From Kitasatospora sp. CB01950 (lineage in GTDB: Bacteria; Actinomycetota; Actinomycetes; Streptomycetales; Streptomycetaceae): DNA of 64,000 nucleotides. A program made the position numbers and the translations under genes. The stretch spans positions 805,425-869,424 of the forward strand of contig NZ_LISX01000002.1 in NCBI RefSeq assembly GCF_001905465.1, written 5' to 3'. The notes under the pieces were generated by a model, which was not told the origin of the DNA, made no database searches, and saw only the letters and a program-made list of their open reading frames with translations. This document shows positions 54,792-63,853 of this stretch, one piece after another (positions within the stretch are counted from its first letter, which is position 1; each line of letters begins with the position of its first letter).

Positions 54792-55364
54792 TCAGATCAG
54801 GTTGCGGCCGGGGCCACCGCCACCGGGACCGTGCGGCTCCGGCGGGGGCTTGGGCTTGTTGTACTCCAGCGACGGTCCGTCCTGGGTGTGGTAACCCCCG
54901 GCGTCCGGAGCAGGCGCGGGCGCAGGAGCGGGCGCGGGCTCGGGAGCAGGCGCAGCAACGGGCGCAGGAGCGGGACCGGACGCGGGCACCGAAGGCACCG
55001 ACGGTGCGAGCGGAGCGCCGTCCCCGCTGACGATCCGGCTGAGCTCGGAGGCGTGTTCCTCGTCGTTGGCCTGGTGCCGGGCGGCCATGGTCTTCAGGTT
55101 CGCGCCCATGGTGGTGGCGTTGGCGAGCAGCAGTTTGATGCCGGACAGGACGTCCTTCTGGTGCTTGCTGAAGCCGCCGACCTTCGAGCTGCCCCCGGTC
55201 AGCGACTTGCCCAGCAGGTCGGTCCCGTACACGGTGTCCTCGACCATGTTGATGTGGGCTTCCAACTGGGCGTAGGGGCCCTGGAGTTCCTCCAGCAGTG
55301 CCGCGATCTGCTTTGCTGCCGCCTGGACTTCGTCCAGGTCGATGTTCACGCCGTCGCCGGCCAT
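54792..55364 (-). CDS. Small helical WXG100-like protein with C-terminal YHxxD motif (operon A)
   Basis: The 190-residue protein starts at ATG 55364, preceded by GGGAGAGGGCGG. The helical hairpin (LDEVQAAAKQIAALLEELQG, VYGTDLLGKSL, MAARHQANDEEHAS) matches the operon B paralogue. A Pro/Ala-rich tail ends with YHTQD (Tyr158) and LEYN. The fold and size fit an ESX-type partner without a WXG turn. It is the first gene of operon A. Confidence 0.75.
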   Translation of the reverse strand: MAGDGVNIDLDEVQAAAKQIAALLEELQGPYAQLEAHINMVEDTVYGTDLLGKSLTGGSSKVGGFSKHQKDVLSGIKLLLANATTMGANLKTMAARHQANDEEHASELSRIVSGDGAPLAPSVPSVPASGPAPAPVAAPAPEPAPAPAPAPAPDAGGYHTQDGPSLEYNKPKPPPEPHGPGGGGPGRNLI

Positions 55365-55717
55365 CCGTCCCGCCCTCTCCCGATGTCTGCCGCGCCGATG
55401 CCGGCCGCGTCGGTGCGGGCCGAGGAAAAGGGGCGTCGCAGGGGAGGGCCCGGGGCGACCGGGTGAGCGAGGGGCCGTACGCGGTGCCGCGGGCGGCCCC
55501 GCGTGACCCGCGGCTGCCGCACTCGACCATTTTGGCGACCGTGGTTTGCCTTCGGCTTGCGCCTCACTAACGCGTCGGCATCGCGCGCCCGCAAAGGCCC
55601 TGACCGGCCGCGGAACCGACCGTCGGCGACCCTGACCGGCGGCGGCCCCAACCGGCAAAGGCCCGGCCCGGCAAAGGCCCTGGCCGGCAAAGGCCCCGCC
55701 CGGCCGCGGAACTGTCG
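55365..55717. other. Intergenic region upstream of operon A
   Basis: This 353-bp gap between the SARP gene and operon A has no convincing gene. It holds the shared element (55509-55525) and, at about 55590-55710, a degenerate array of GGCAAAGGCCC and CCGGCCGCGGAAC units that could fold into the SARP gene terminator. Confidence 0.55.
55509..55525. promoter_or_regulatory. Shared upstream element, copy A
   Basis: CGCGGCTGCCGCACTCG differs from the operon B copy (36096-36112) by one base and keeps the GCGGCTGCCGC palindrome. It lies about 145-161 bp upstream of the operon A start, in the same orientation. Confidence 0.45.
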
Positions 55718-58468
55718 TCAGTGCGCTCCGAGTTCGTCGGCCCGTCGGCGGTGGACGGTGGCGGCGTGGGCGAGTCCGGCGGCGTCCTCGGCGGCGGCGA
55801 GGGCGCCGAGGACTTCGGCGGTGGCCTCGTCGTGGCCGATCTGTTCGGCTTCGACGAGCGCCTCCTGGAACCGGCTGCGGGCCTCGGCGTGCCGGCCGAG
55901 CACGGAGAGCGCCTCGCCGCAGCTGGTGTGCAGCAGGACGCGGCGCGAGGACGGCGTCTGGTCGGCGGTCAACTCCAGTCCGTGCACCGCTCGTTCGATG
56001 GCCTGTTCGGGGCGGTCGGTGTCCAGCAGGTGACGGGCGAGGTGCTGGAGGGCGAGGGTGACGGTGTGGGTGTGGCCGATGGCGAGGGCGATCTCCAGGG
56101 CCTGGGTGAGGTTGGTGCCGGCGGCGGTGTGGTCGCCGAGTTCGGCCTGTACGGCGGCGAGGTTGACCAGGGCGACGGCCCGGCCGACCTGGTTGCCGGC
56201 CCGGGCGGCGAGTTCGGCGGCCGGGGTCAGGCAGGTGACGGCCTCGGGCAGGCGGCGGTTGGAGACCAGCACCCAGCCGAGCATGGCCCGCACCTGGCTC
56301 TGCCCGTCCAGGTCGCCGCACTCCAGGGCGGCGTCCAGGGCGTGTTCGAGTTGGGAGACCCAGCCGTCGCGCAGGCGGCGCAGGATCAGCGGCCACTGGG
56401 TGAGGACGAGTCGCCAGACGCGTTCCGGGGAGGCCCCGGCGATGACCTGGGCGAGGGTCTCGCGGTGTGCGCCGAGCCAGTGGATGGCGTCCTCGGTGCC
56501 GGCGAACTCGGCGATGGCGCGCGGCCGGTGGCTTCCCTCGGGCGGTTCGCAGCAGGGCTTGCTGCCGGGTTCGGCGGTCTGCGCGGCGGCGAGGCCGGTG
56601 TACAGGTACTGGTCGGCGAGGCGTTCGCGGGCGAGGCGCTGTTCGGCGGGGTCGGTGCGGCTGCCGAGTTCGCGGGCGTACAGCCAGACCAGGTCGTGCA
56701 GGGTGTAGCGGTCGCCGTCGGTCTCGGTGACCAGGTGGGTGGCGGCGAGTTGTTCCAGGGCCTGGGCGGCGGCGTCCGGTTCCAGGTCGGCGAGTGCGGC
56801 GGCGGTGTAGGCGTCGATCACGGGGCCGGGGTGGAAGCCGAGGGTGCGGAACAACCTGGCGGGGGTGGGCGGGAGTTGCTCGTAGGAGATGCGCAGCGCG
56901 CTGGCCACGCTGATCTCCTCGGCGGCGAGGTGGCCGAGCCGGCGCTGTTCGTGGCGGAGCTGTTCGGTGATCGCGCCGAGGCCGCGGCGCGGGTCGGCGG
57001 CGATCTTGGCGGCGGCGATCCGCAGGGCGAGCGGCAGGCCGTCGCAGAGTTGGGCGAGTTCACGGGCGGCTTCGGGTTCGGCGGCGATCCGGGCCTGGCC
57101 GAGCACCCGGGCGAGCAGGGCGGTGGACTCGTCGGGGCCGAGGACGTTGAGCGGCAGCGGGCGGGCGAGTTCGGCGGCGACCAGGCCGAGCATCCGGCTG
57201 CGGCTGGTGACCACGGCGACGCAGTCGGCGCCGGCCGGCAGCAGCGGCCGGACCTGGTCGGTGTCGCGGGCGTTGTCGACGACGACGAGCAGTCGGCGGC
57301 CGGTGGTGATGCGCCGGTAGAGGGCGCTGCGGGCGGCGGTGCCGGCGGGCAGGTCCTCGCGGGCGACGCCGAGCGCGGCGAGGAATTCGGCGACCACCTC
57401 GTCGAGGTCGCGGTCGGGTCGGTCGCTGAAGCCGCCGAGGTCGGCGAAGAGCAGGCCGTCGGGGAAGCGTCCGGCGTTGCGGTGCGCCCAGTGCAGGGCG
57501 AGGGAGGTCTTGCCGACGCCGGCCGGTCCGGTGATCAGGGCGATCGCGCCGTCCGGTCCGCCGCGCACCGCGTCGGCGAGGGTGGCGAGTTCGGTGTCGC
57601 GGCCGTGGAAGCCGCGCGGGGCGCGCGGCAGCAGGTCGACGGCGGGGAAGTTCTCGATGGCGGGCGGGCCGGCGGGTGCCGGGACCAGGTGCCGGACGGG
57701 CTCGGGGGCGGCGGGGGCCGTCGGGATCTCGCCGCGCAGGATGCGCTCGTAGGCGGCGTTCAGGGCCCGGCCGGGGTCGACGCCGAGGCGGTCGGCGAGG
57801 GATTCGCGGGTGCGGTGGTACCAGTCGAGGGCGTCGCACTGCCGGCCGGCCCGGAACAGGGCCAGCATCAGCGCGGAGACCAGCGATTCGCGCAGCGGGT
57901 GGGCGACCGTTTCGGCGCGCAGCAGTTCGGCGGCGCGGGCGGGGTCGCCGAGTTTCTGGTAGTGCTCGGCGAGGGCTTCGACGGCGGCGAGCCGGTTCTC
58001 CTCCAGGGTCTGCCGCCAGGCCTCCAGCGGGGGGCTGGCGACGGTGCCGGTGAGCGCGGGGCCGCGCCACAGGGCGAGCGCGTGTTCCAGCGCGTCGGTG
58101 GCGTCCACGGCGTGCGGTTCGACCCGGGCGGCGGCGACCAGGGTGTCGAACTGCTCGACGTCCAGGCGTCCTTCGGGCAGGTGCAGGGTGTAGGCGTCGC
58201 CCGCGGTGGCGAGTTGGACGCCCCGCCCGGCGGCGCCCTGCTCGGTGAGCAGGGCGCGCAGCCGGGAGATGTGGCTCTGCACCACGGTGCGGGCGTTGGC
58301 GGGCGGTTCGGCGACCCAGAGCGCCTCGATGAGCTGGGCGACCGACACGGCCCGATTGCGGCGCAGCAGCAGCAGGGCGAGCACGCTGCGCCGTTTCTCG
58401 GGTCCGAGTCCCATGTCGCCGCCCTCGGCGTCCTCCGCCGAGACGGCCCCGAGCAGCCGGAACTTCAC
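55718..58468 (-). CDS. AfsR-like SARP transcriptional regulator with NB-ARC and TPR domains
   Basis: The GTG at 58468 gives 916 residues and places the start at the family pattern KFRLLGAV. The order is a winged-helix DNA-binding domain (about 1-95), a bacterial transcriptional activation domain (about 100-245), an NB-ARC ATPase (P-loop GPAGVGKTS with Lys320; VVVDNARD; CDGLPLALR) and a TPR-rich C-terminus. AfsR-type proteins activate secondary-metabolite genes. It is the nearest regulator upstream of operon A on the same strand, so control of the toxin locus is possible but not shown. Confidence 0.9.
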   Translation of the reverse strand: MKFRLLGAVSAEDAEGGDMGLGPEKRRSVLALLLLRRNRAVSVAQLIEALWVAEPPANARTVVQSHISRLRALLTEQGAAGRGVQLATAGDAYTLHLPEGRLDVEQFDTLVAAARVEPHAVDATDALEHALALWRGPALTGTVASPPLEAWRQTLEENRLAAVEALAEHYQKLGDPARAAELLRAETVAHPLRESLVSALMLALFRAGRQCDALDWYHRTRESLADRLGVDPGRALNAAYERILRGEIPTAPAAPEPVRHLVPAPAGPPAIENFPAVDLLPRAPRGFHGRDTELATLADAVRGGPDGAIALITGPAGVGKTSLALHWAHRNAGRFPDGLLFADLGGFSDRPDRDLDEVVAEFLAALGVAREDLPAGTAARSALYRRITTGRRLLVVVDNARDTDQVRPLLPAGADCVAVVTSRSRMLGLVAAELARPLPLNVLGPDESTALLARVLGQARIAAEPEAARELAQLCDGLPLALRIAAAKIAADPRRGLGAITEQLRHEQRRLGHLAAEEISVASALRISYEQLPPTPARLFRTLGFHPGPVIDAYTAAALADLEPDAAAQALEQLAATHLVTETDGDRYTLHDLVWLYARELGSRTDPAEQRLARERLADQYLYTGLAAAQTAEPGSKPCCEPPEGSHRPRAIAEFAGTEDAIHWLGAHRETLAQVIAGASPERVWRLVLTQWPLILRRLRDGWVSQLEHALDAALECGDLDGQSQVRAMLGWVLVSNRRLPEAVTCLTPAAELAARAGNQVGRAVALVNLAAVQAELGDHTAAGTNLTQALEIALAIGHTHTVTLALQHLARHLLDTDRPEQAIERAVHGLELTADQTPSSRRVLLHTSCGEALSVLGRHAEARSRFQEALVEAEQIGHDEATAEVLGALAAAEDAAGLAHAATVHRRRADELGAH

Positions 58469-58560
58469 CGCAGTACCCCCACCGTGTTGCTGTGTTTCGG
58501 TGTTGGAGGCTACCGAATCGTTTATCCGGTACCGACAGCCAGCCCCGGTCTCACGGGAGG

Positions 58561-60717
58561 TCAGAGCGTGACCGCCCCGCCCGGGGTGACGATGCGTACG
58601 CCGGTCTCGTCGAGTTCGATGGCCAGCGGGGTCCCGTCGACGGCGGCCTCGTTGAGGAGGGTGGCGGAGCCGAGGTGCCACAGCCGCAGGGTGCCGGCGG
58701 CGTCGCCCGCGGCGAGCAGCGCCTCGCCGTCGAACTCGCGGCCCACGACGGCCCGGACGGCCGCGCCGCCGCCGGCCAGTTCGGCGGTGCGGCTGCCGTT
58801 CTGGACGTCCCAGACCAGCACGGTGCCGTCGGCGGAGCCGGCGATCAGTACGGGGCGGCCGCCGATCTCGGCGAAGGAGAGCACCTCGGCGGGCCGGGCG
58901 AGGCCTTCGCAGACCGGTCCGGCGGCGCCGCTGCCGGCGTGCCACATCCGCACCTTGAGGTCCTCGCCGGCGGTGGCGAGGATCGGCTGTCCGCCGGTGA
59001 CGAGGGCGGCGAGCGCGGTGATCGGGCCGTGGCCGGTGGCGAAGCGGCGGCTGTTGTCGCCGGTGGCGGCGGAGCGGACGGCGATCATGCCGTCGCGGCC
59101 GGCGGAGGCCAGCAGCGGCTGGTCGCCGGCGGTGAAGGCGAGTCCGGTGACGGGGCCGGCGTGCGGGACGGGCAGCGGGTGGGCGGTGCCGTCGGCGAGG
59201 CGGTGGCTGCGGACGGCGCCGGCGGTGGTGCCGCAGACCAGCAGCGGGCCGTCGGGGCCGCCGTCGGTCAGGTCGAGGCTGTGCACGGGGCCGCCGTCGG
59301 CGGGCAGTTCGAGCAGCTGGCTGCCGGTGGGGGCGTCCCAGACGACGAGGGCGCCGTCGCCGAACCCGGCGACCAGGACGGGCCGGCCGTGCGGGGCGCC
59401 GAGGGCGAGCGCGGTCAGCGGGGTGCCGGGGCGGCCGGGCGGGGCGCCGTAGCTGCGGGCGGCGCCGGTGGCGGCGTCCCAGGCGGTGATCAGGCCGGTC
59501 TCGTCGCCGGTGTACAGGACGCCGTCCCCGGCGGCCAGCGCGGTCAGCCAACCGCCGGCGGGCCAGCCGTGCAGGGCGCGGCCGTCGTACACGTCCCAGG
59601 TGCGGACGGTGCCGTCGAGGGCGCAGGAGGCGAGCACGGGGCGCTCGTCGACGGTGGTGAAGGCGAGGCCGGTGACGGTGCCGGTGTGGCCGGTGAGTTC
59701 GGCGACGGACTGGCCGGTGGCGAGGTCCCAGATCCGGACCTGGCGGTCGTGGCCGGCGGTGGCCAGCACGGCCTGGTCCTCGATGGTGAGGACGGCCATG
59801 GTGCGGACCTCGCCGCGGTGGCCGACCAGCAGGTGCAGCTGTTCGCCGGTGGCGGCGTCCCAGACCCGGACGGTGCCGTCGGCGGCGGCCGCGGCCAGCA
59901 GGTCGAGGCCGGCGCAGTGCGCGGCGCGCAGCACGGTCGCGCCGTGGCCGCCGGTGGGCAGGTTGCCGAGGACCCGGCCGTCGTCGGCGCGGACGGCCCG
60001 CAGGTCGCCGCCCTGGCCGGCCGAGAACGCCACCGGGATGTCCCGGCAGATCAGCGCGGCGACCGCCTGGGCGCCCTCGCCGCCGGTGGAGCCGTGCACG
60101 ACCTGGCCGGTGGTGGCGTCCCAGACCTGCACGGAGCCGTCGGTGCCGCCGACGGCGAACAGCGAGCGCCCGTCGGCCTCGCCGAGGGCGACGGCGGACG
60201 GGGCGAGGCCGGCGTCGGCGTCGGAGCCGCCGAGCGAGGCGGCGTCGTCGAGCGCGGTCAGGCCGAACGAGCCGTCCTCCTCGACCAGCGCGTACGCGGC
60301 GCGGCCGGCGACGGTGCCGACGGCGGCGGCGCTGCGGGCGGCCTGCGCGGCCGGGTGGCCGAGGGCGACGGCGCCGGGCAGTGCGGCGGCCTCGCCGGGC
60401 TCGCCGAACACCTGGGCCAGCAGGGTCGCGAACGGGGCGACGGCGGCGGGCACCGGCACGGTGGTGCCGTCCGTCCACTGCCGGTCCTCGCGGCCGTTCA
60501 GGCCGGTGACGGTGAGCCGGCGGCCGACGGCCGGGGCGGCGGCGGCGTCGGCGACCGGCGCGGGGGCCTCGCCGAGCTCCCGCAGCACGCGGACGATCAG
60601 CGCGGCGTCGACCCGGCCGGTGCGCTGCTGCCCGGCGCGGGTGGCGCGGAACCCGTCGGCGGTGATCAGCAGCTCGCCGAGCGCGCTGTCCTCCAACCGG
60701 AGGCTGCTTTCTGACAT
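58561..60717 (-). CDS. WD40-repeat protein
   Basis: This 718-residue protein has an Ala-rich N-terminal part of about 170 residues with no known domain. About twelve WD40-type blades follow (DGSVQVWDATTG, DGTVRVWDAATG, DRQVRIWDLATG, DGTVRTWDVYDG and similar) and would form one or two propellers. No kinase or protease domain is attached. The ribosome binding site CAGGAG precedes the ATG. The gene is 92 bp upstream of the SARP gene on the same strand. It is probably a protein-interaction scaffold; the partner is unknown. Confidence 0.85.
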   Translation of the reverse strand: MSESSLRLEDSALGELLITADGFRATRAGQQRTGRVDAALIVRVLRELGEAPAPVADAAAAPAVGRRLTVTGLNGREDRQWTDGTTVPVPAAVAPFATLLAQVFGEPGEAAALPGAVALGHPAAQAARSAAAVGTVAGRAAYALVEEDGSFGLTALDDAASLGGSDADAGLAPSAVALGEADGRSLFAVGGTDGSVQVWDATTGQVVHGSTGGEGAQAVAALICRDIPVAFSAGQGGDLRAVRADDGRVLGNLPTGGHGATVLRAAHCAGLDLLAAAAADGTVRVWDAATGEQLHLLVGHRGEVRTMAVLTIEDQAVLATAGHDRQVRIWDLATGQSVAELTGHTGTVTGLAFTTVDERPVLASCALDGTVRTWDVYDGRALHGWPAGGWLTALAAGDGVLYTGDETGLITAWDAATGAARSYGAPPGRPGTPLTALALGAPHGRPVLVAGFGDGALVVWDAPTGSQLLELPADGGPVHSLDLTDGGPDGPLLVCGTTAGAVRSHRLADGTAHPLPVPHAGPVTGLAFTAGDQPLLASAGRDGMIAVRSAATGDNSRRFATGHGPITALAALVTGGQPILATAGEDLKVRMWHAGSGAAGPVCEGLARPAEVLSFAEIGGRPVLIAGSADGTVLVWDVQNGSRTAELAGGGAAVRAVVGREFDGEALLAAGDAAGTLRLWHLGSATLLNEAAVDGTPLAIELDETGVRIVTPGGAVTL

Positions 60718-60740
60718 GTCGTCACTCCTGGTTCAGCTGC

Positions 60741-60765
60741 GGGCAGTTGCTGGTGTTCACTGCCC
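60741..60765 (-). terminator. Weak hairpin after the acetyltransferase gene
   Basis: GGGCAGT and ACTGCCC form a 7-bp stem with an 11-nt loop in the 54-bp gap before the WD40 gene. It may attenuate rather than stop transcription. Confidence 0.3.
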
Positions 60766-60771
60766 CGTGGG

Positions 60772-61335
60772 TCAACAGAGGTCTTCCGGTACGAGCGTCG
60801 CGTACACGGCGTCGTGCAGCCGCTGGGTGCGGGAACTGCGGAACAGCGCGGGGCGGTATCCGGCCCGACGGAAGCCGATCGCGGCGCCCGTCAGCTGGCT
60901 GGGCATGTTGTCGGCGGCGGCGAAGGCGTCGATCCGGCGCAGGCCGATCCGTTCGAACCCGAACCGGCAGACCAGGCGCATCGCGCTCTTCGCGGTGCGC
61001 AGCCGGCGGTGTTCGGGGAGCAGCCAGACCGCGATCTCCGCGCTGTCCTGTTCCGGGTCGAGGTTCACCAACTCGCCCCAGCCGACGGCCTCTCCCGCCG
61101 CCTCCAGGGTGAAGTAGGCGGCCCGGCCGGTCTGCCAGAGCATCGGGGGGATCTCGGTGAGCCAGCGTTCGGCGGCGGCCTCGTCCCGGTGCGGGATGAC
61201 GGCCTGGAGGAATTCGCGCACCAGCGGGTCGTGGGTGCCGCGCAGCACCAGGGGCGCGTCCGCGGGCCGCGGCCTGCGCAGCAGCAGTCCGTCGTCCGCC
61301 AGCGGGTCGTCCCGCACCTCGGCGAGCGCTCGCAT
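60772..61335 (-). CDS. GNAT family N-acetyltransferase (RimJ/RimL type)
   Basis: The 187-residue protein fits RimJ/RimL-like GNAT enzymes: an N-terminal LLLRRPRPADAP, the core VGWGELVNLDP...AEIAVWLLPEHR with the acetyl-CoA loop region after it, and a C-terminal AGYRPALF. The substrate (a protein N-terminus, an amino sugar or an antibiotic) is unknown. It lies upstream of the WD40 gene on the same strand. Confidence 0.82.
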   Translation of the reverse strand: MRALAEVRDDPLADDGLLLRRPRPADAPLVLRGTHDPLVREFLQAVIPHRDEAAAERWLTEIPPMLWQTGRAAYFTLEAAGEAVGWGELVNLDPEQDSAEIAVWLLPEHRRLRTAKSAMRLVCRFGFERIGLRRIDAFAAADNMPSQLTGAAIGFRRAGYRPALFRSSRTQRLHDAVYATLVPEDLC

Positions 61336-61557
61336 GGGTCACCCCCGTCGCCTTCCGGGCCGCCCGGCGTCCCGCCCCGGCCACCCTCCCCCGTCCTTCG
61401 ACTACCCGTCAAGTCAACCACATTCGGCGGCCGTTCCCGCACGTCAGCGGGACGTTAGTGGAACGTGAGCGCCGCCGCGCAGACTCATGGGCGGGGTTCG
61501 TCACTCCATGTCCCGCCGCCCACCCGGCCCACCTCTCTCCCGGGCCGGGCGCCCCCG

Positions 61558-62478
61558 CTACGGGCGGCGGGACACCCCCTCGCCCGCCTCGCCCGCCGGG
61601 CCCGCGCCCTCGGGCAGCGGGGCGGCACGCAGTTCCCGCACCACGGCCCGGACGGCGGCGGTGCGGGCCAGTTCGGGGGTGGTGACGTAGCCGACCTGCC
61701 GGTACGGGCGCTCCGGGCCGAGGTCGGTGACGGCGAGGCCGTCGGGCAACCGGTCCAGGGTGAGCATCGGCATGATCGCCATGCCGAGTCCCTGCGCGGC
61801 GAGCGAGAGCACCACGGTGTCGTCCGAGACGTTGATGGTCGCGGACGGGATCCAGTCCTGCCGCCGCCACCAATCGGCCGTGTAGGAGCCGCAGTTCTCG
61901 TCCCAGTCGACCAGCGGCAGGCTGCGCGGGTCCGGGTGGCCCTGCTGGTGGGCGAGCGCGTAGCCCTCCCGGTACAGCGGCGCGGAGACCAGCCCGGGCG
62001 GGATCGCCGCGCCCAGGGTGGCCAGCGCGAGGTCGGCGCGGCCGTCGGCGACCTCGCCGGCGGTGCCCCGCCCGAGGTCCCGGATCACCCGCACCTGCGG
62101 CTCCAACTCCGGGTGGTTCACGGCCAGTCGGGCCAGCACCGCAGGCAGCACCCGGCCCGCCGCGCTGCGGAACGCGACGATCCGCACCGGCCCGCGCGGC
62201 CCGCCCGGCTCCCCCTGCCGGGCCTCCCCGGGCAGCGCGGCCAGCAGCCGCAGGATCCGCCGGGCGTGCCCCACCACCCGCTCCCCGGCCGCCGTCGGCG
62301 CCGCGCCCCGCCGCCCGCGCTCGAACAGCACCGCCCCCAGCTTGCGTTCGCACCCGCGCACCGCGTGCGACACCGCCGACTGCGTCAGCCCGAGCCGGAC
62401 CGCCGCCGCCGTGAACCCGCCGCTGTCGGCCACCGCCACCAGCACCCGCAACTCCTGCGGGAGAAGATCGTCCGCCAC
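61558..62478 (-). CDS. LysR family transcriptional regulator
   Basis: The 306-residue protein starts at GTG 62478. The N-terminal helix-turn-helix is typical of LysR (LRVLVAVADSGGFTAAAVRLGLTQSAVSHAV), and a periplasmic-binding-like effector domain follows from about residue 95. The upstream ribosome binding site is poor. A later GTG has a better site but would cut into the DNA-binding domain. No obvious target gene lies divergent to it. Confidence 0.9.
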   Translation of the reverse strand: MADDLLPQELRVLVAVADSGGFTAAAVRLGLTQSAVSHAVRGCERKLGAVLFERGRRGAAPTAAGERVVGHARRILRLLAALPGEARQGEPGGPRGPVRIVAFRSAAGRVLPAVLARLAVNHPELEPQVRVIRDLGRGTAGEVADGRADLALATLGAAIPPGLVSAPLYREGYALAHQQGHPDPRSLPLVDWDENCGSYTADWWRRQDWIPSATINVSDDTVVLSLAAQGLGMAIMPMLTLDRLPDGLAVTDLGPERPYRQVGYVTTPELARTAAVRAVVRELRAAPLPEGAGPAGEAGEGVSRRP

Positions 62479-62546
62479 CTTCGCAGCTTAGGGCCTGTCC
62501 GGCCGGTCTTGTCGGGCGCACGCGGGTCCTGCCGGGCGCACGCCGC

Positions 62547-62580
62547 CGGATCGCCCCTCCCCGGGCCCCGGGGCGATCCG
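62547..62580 (-). terminator. Terminator after the anti-sigma-like gene
   Basis: CGGATCGCCCC (62547-62557) and GGGGCGATCCG (62570-62580) form a perfect 11-bp stem with a 12-nt loop, 26 bp past the stop at 62607. Confidence 0.7.
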
Positions 62581-62606
62581 ACGGAATCCGGCCGAGCGGG
62601 CCCGGT

Positions 62607-63338
62607 TCAGCGTGCCAGCGGCGAACGGGCCTCCAGCAGGCGCGTGGTGACGCCGCCCGGCGCTCCGGGCTCGAACGGGACGGCGGTCCGCACCACCACC
62701 TCGTAGCGCTCCGGCTCCGCCCACACCTGCTGCCAGGTCAGCGACGGGCACAGGGTGTTCCGCCCGCCCAGCGGCTCGACCTTCGGGACGCCCGCCTCCA
62801 GGCGGACCGGGTGTCCGAGCGCGTCGACGCCCTGCGCCTCCGTGTCGCCGGGCCGGTTCAGCAGCGGCCCGCCGCCGACGACGACGCCGTCCTTCAGATA
62901 GACCGTCTCCAGATACTCCGGCGGGACGCCGACCCCGTCTACCGACCGGTCCGCGCGGTACGCGACGTCGACGGCCGGCCCGGTCCCGTCGCCCGTCCTC
63001 CGGACCGAACTCACCGACAGCGTGATGCCGTTGACCGTTGTCGAGGCCTGCTTGTCCGGTAGCGGCCGCCCGCAGGTGTAGGCGCCGGCCGGGACGCCGA
63101 TGACAGTCGGCTCACTGCCCTCCCCGGGCCCGGCCGCCCCGACGGCCGCCGGCCCGGTCGGCAGGACGGCGGCGGTGGCCGCCACCCCGGCGGCCACCGC
63201 CAGGACGGCCCCGGCGGCCAGCGCCGAGCGCGTCCTGCGGCGGCGGACCGCCCGCGCGATCCCTTCGACGTCGAGCTGCGCCGGTCCGGCCAGCTCCGCC
63301 AACTCCGGTAGTGCGTCGCGGAGTTCGTCGTGATTCAT
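62607..63338 (-). CDS. Membrane-anchored protein paired with ECF sigma factor (anti-sigma-like)
   Basis: The 243-residue protein has an acidic cytosolic-type start (NHDELRDALPELAELAG), a basic stretch (RRRRTR) and a single Ala-rich membrane segment at about residues 38-60. An extracellular domain of about 180 residues with two or three cysteines follows. The ATG overlaps the sigma factor stop (ATGA). The layout fits an anti-sigma factor, but no HxxxCxxC zinc motif is present and the cytosolic part is only about 37 residues. Confidence 0.65.
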   Translation of the reverse strand: MNHDELRDALPELAELAGPAQLDVEGIARAVRRRRTRSALAAGAVLAVAAGVAATAAVLPTGPAAVGAAGPGEGSEPTVIGVPAGAYTCGRPLPDKQASTTVNGITLSVSSVRRTGDGTGPAVDVAYRADRSVDGVGVPPEYLETVYLKDGVVVGGGPLLNRPGDTEAQGVDALGHPVRLEAGVPKVEPLGGRNTLCPSLTWQQVWAEPERYEVVVRTAVPFEPGAPGGVTTRLLEARSPLAR

Positions 63339-63853
63339 GGTGTTGCCCCTTCCTCGGTCCCTGCCCGGACGTCCGCCAGCGCGACGCCCAGCCGGGCCAG
63401 CGCGTCGCTGAGGTGTCGTTTGACCGTTCCTTCGCGGCGGCCGAGCCGCTCCGCCACCGCCGCCACCGGCAGGTCCTCGTAGTACCGGAGCACCACGCAG
63501 GCCCGCTGGGACGGCGACAACGCGCCGAGCGCGTCCAGCAGTTGGTGCCGGTCCGCGAGCCGGTCGCTGTCGTCCGGGCCGACCGGGCTCTCGGCCAACC
63601 GCGGCACCAGCTCGCGGTAGCGCGCCCGCCGCCGGTACAGGTCCAGGTAGCGGTTGAGCATGGTGCGGCGGACGTATCCCTCGATCTCCCCGAGTCGCCA
63701 GGCGCGGCGCGGGCGGGTGAAGACCCGCACCAGCGCCTCCTGGACCAGGTCGGCCGCCTCGGCGCGGTCCCCGGTCAGCAGGAACCCGTAACGCTGCAGT
63801 TCCGCTCCCCGGGACGCCACCAACTCGGTGAGCTGATCCGCCCATTCGGCCAC
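63335..63853 (-). CDS. RNA polymerase sigma factor, SigE-type ECF family
   Basis: The 172-residue protein has sigma region 2 (LLTGDRAEAADLVQEALVRVF) and region 4 (LSPSQRACVVLRYYEDLPVAAVAERLGRREGTVKRHL), with the SigE-family spacing. GTG 63853 is supported by GAGGAGAGGGGGG just upstream. It is translationally coupled to the membrane protein downstream, which is probably its regulator. Confidence 0.88.
   Translation of the reverse strand: MAEWADQLTELVASRGAELQRYGFLLTGDRAEAADLVQEALVRVFTRPRRAWRLGEIEGYVRRTMLNRYLDLYRRRARYRELVPRLAESPVGPDDSDRLADRHQLLDALGALSPSQRACVVLRYYEDLPVAAVAERLGRREGTVKRHLSDALARLGVALADVRAGTEEGATP

Noticed and set aside
55721..59452. A 1,243-codon + strand frame opposite the SARP and WD40 genes
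   Set aside because: Gly/Ala/Val-rich shadow; both - strand genes have recognisable domains across the whole stretch.
58469..60478. N-terminal extension of the SARP frame to 1,586 residues
   Set aside because: The extension is an Arg/Pro-rich shadow of the WD40 gene. The true start is the GTG at 58468 next to the DNA-binding domain.
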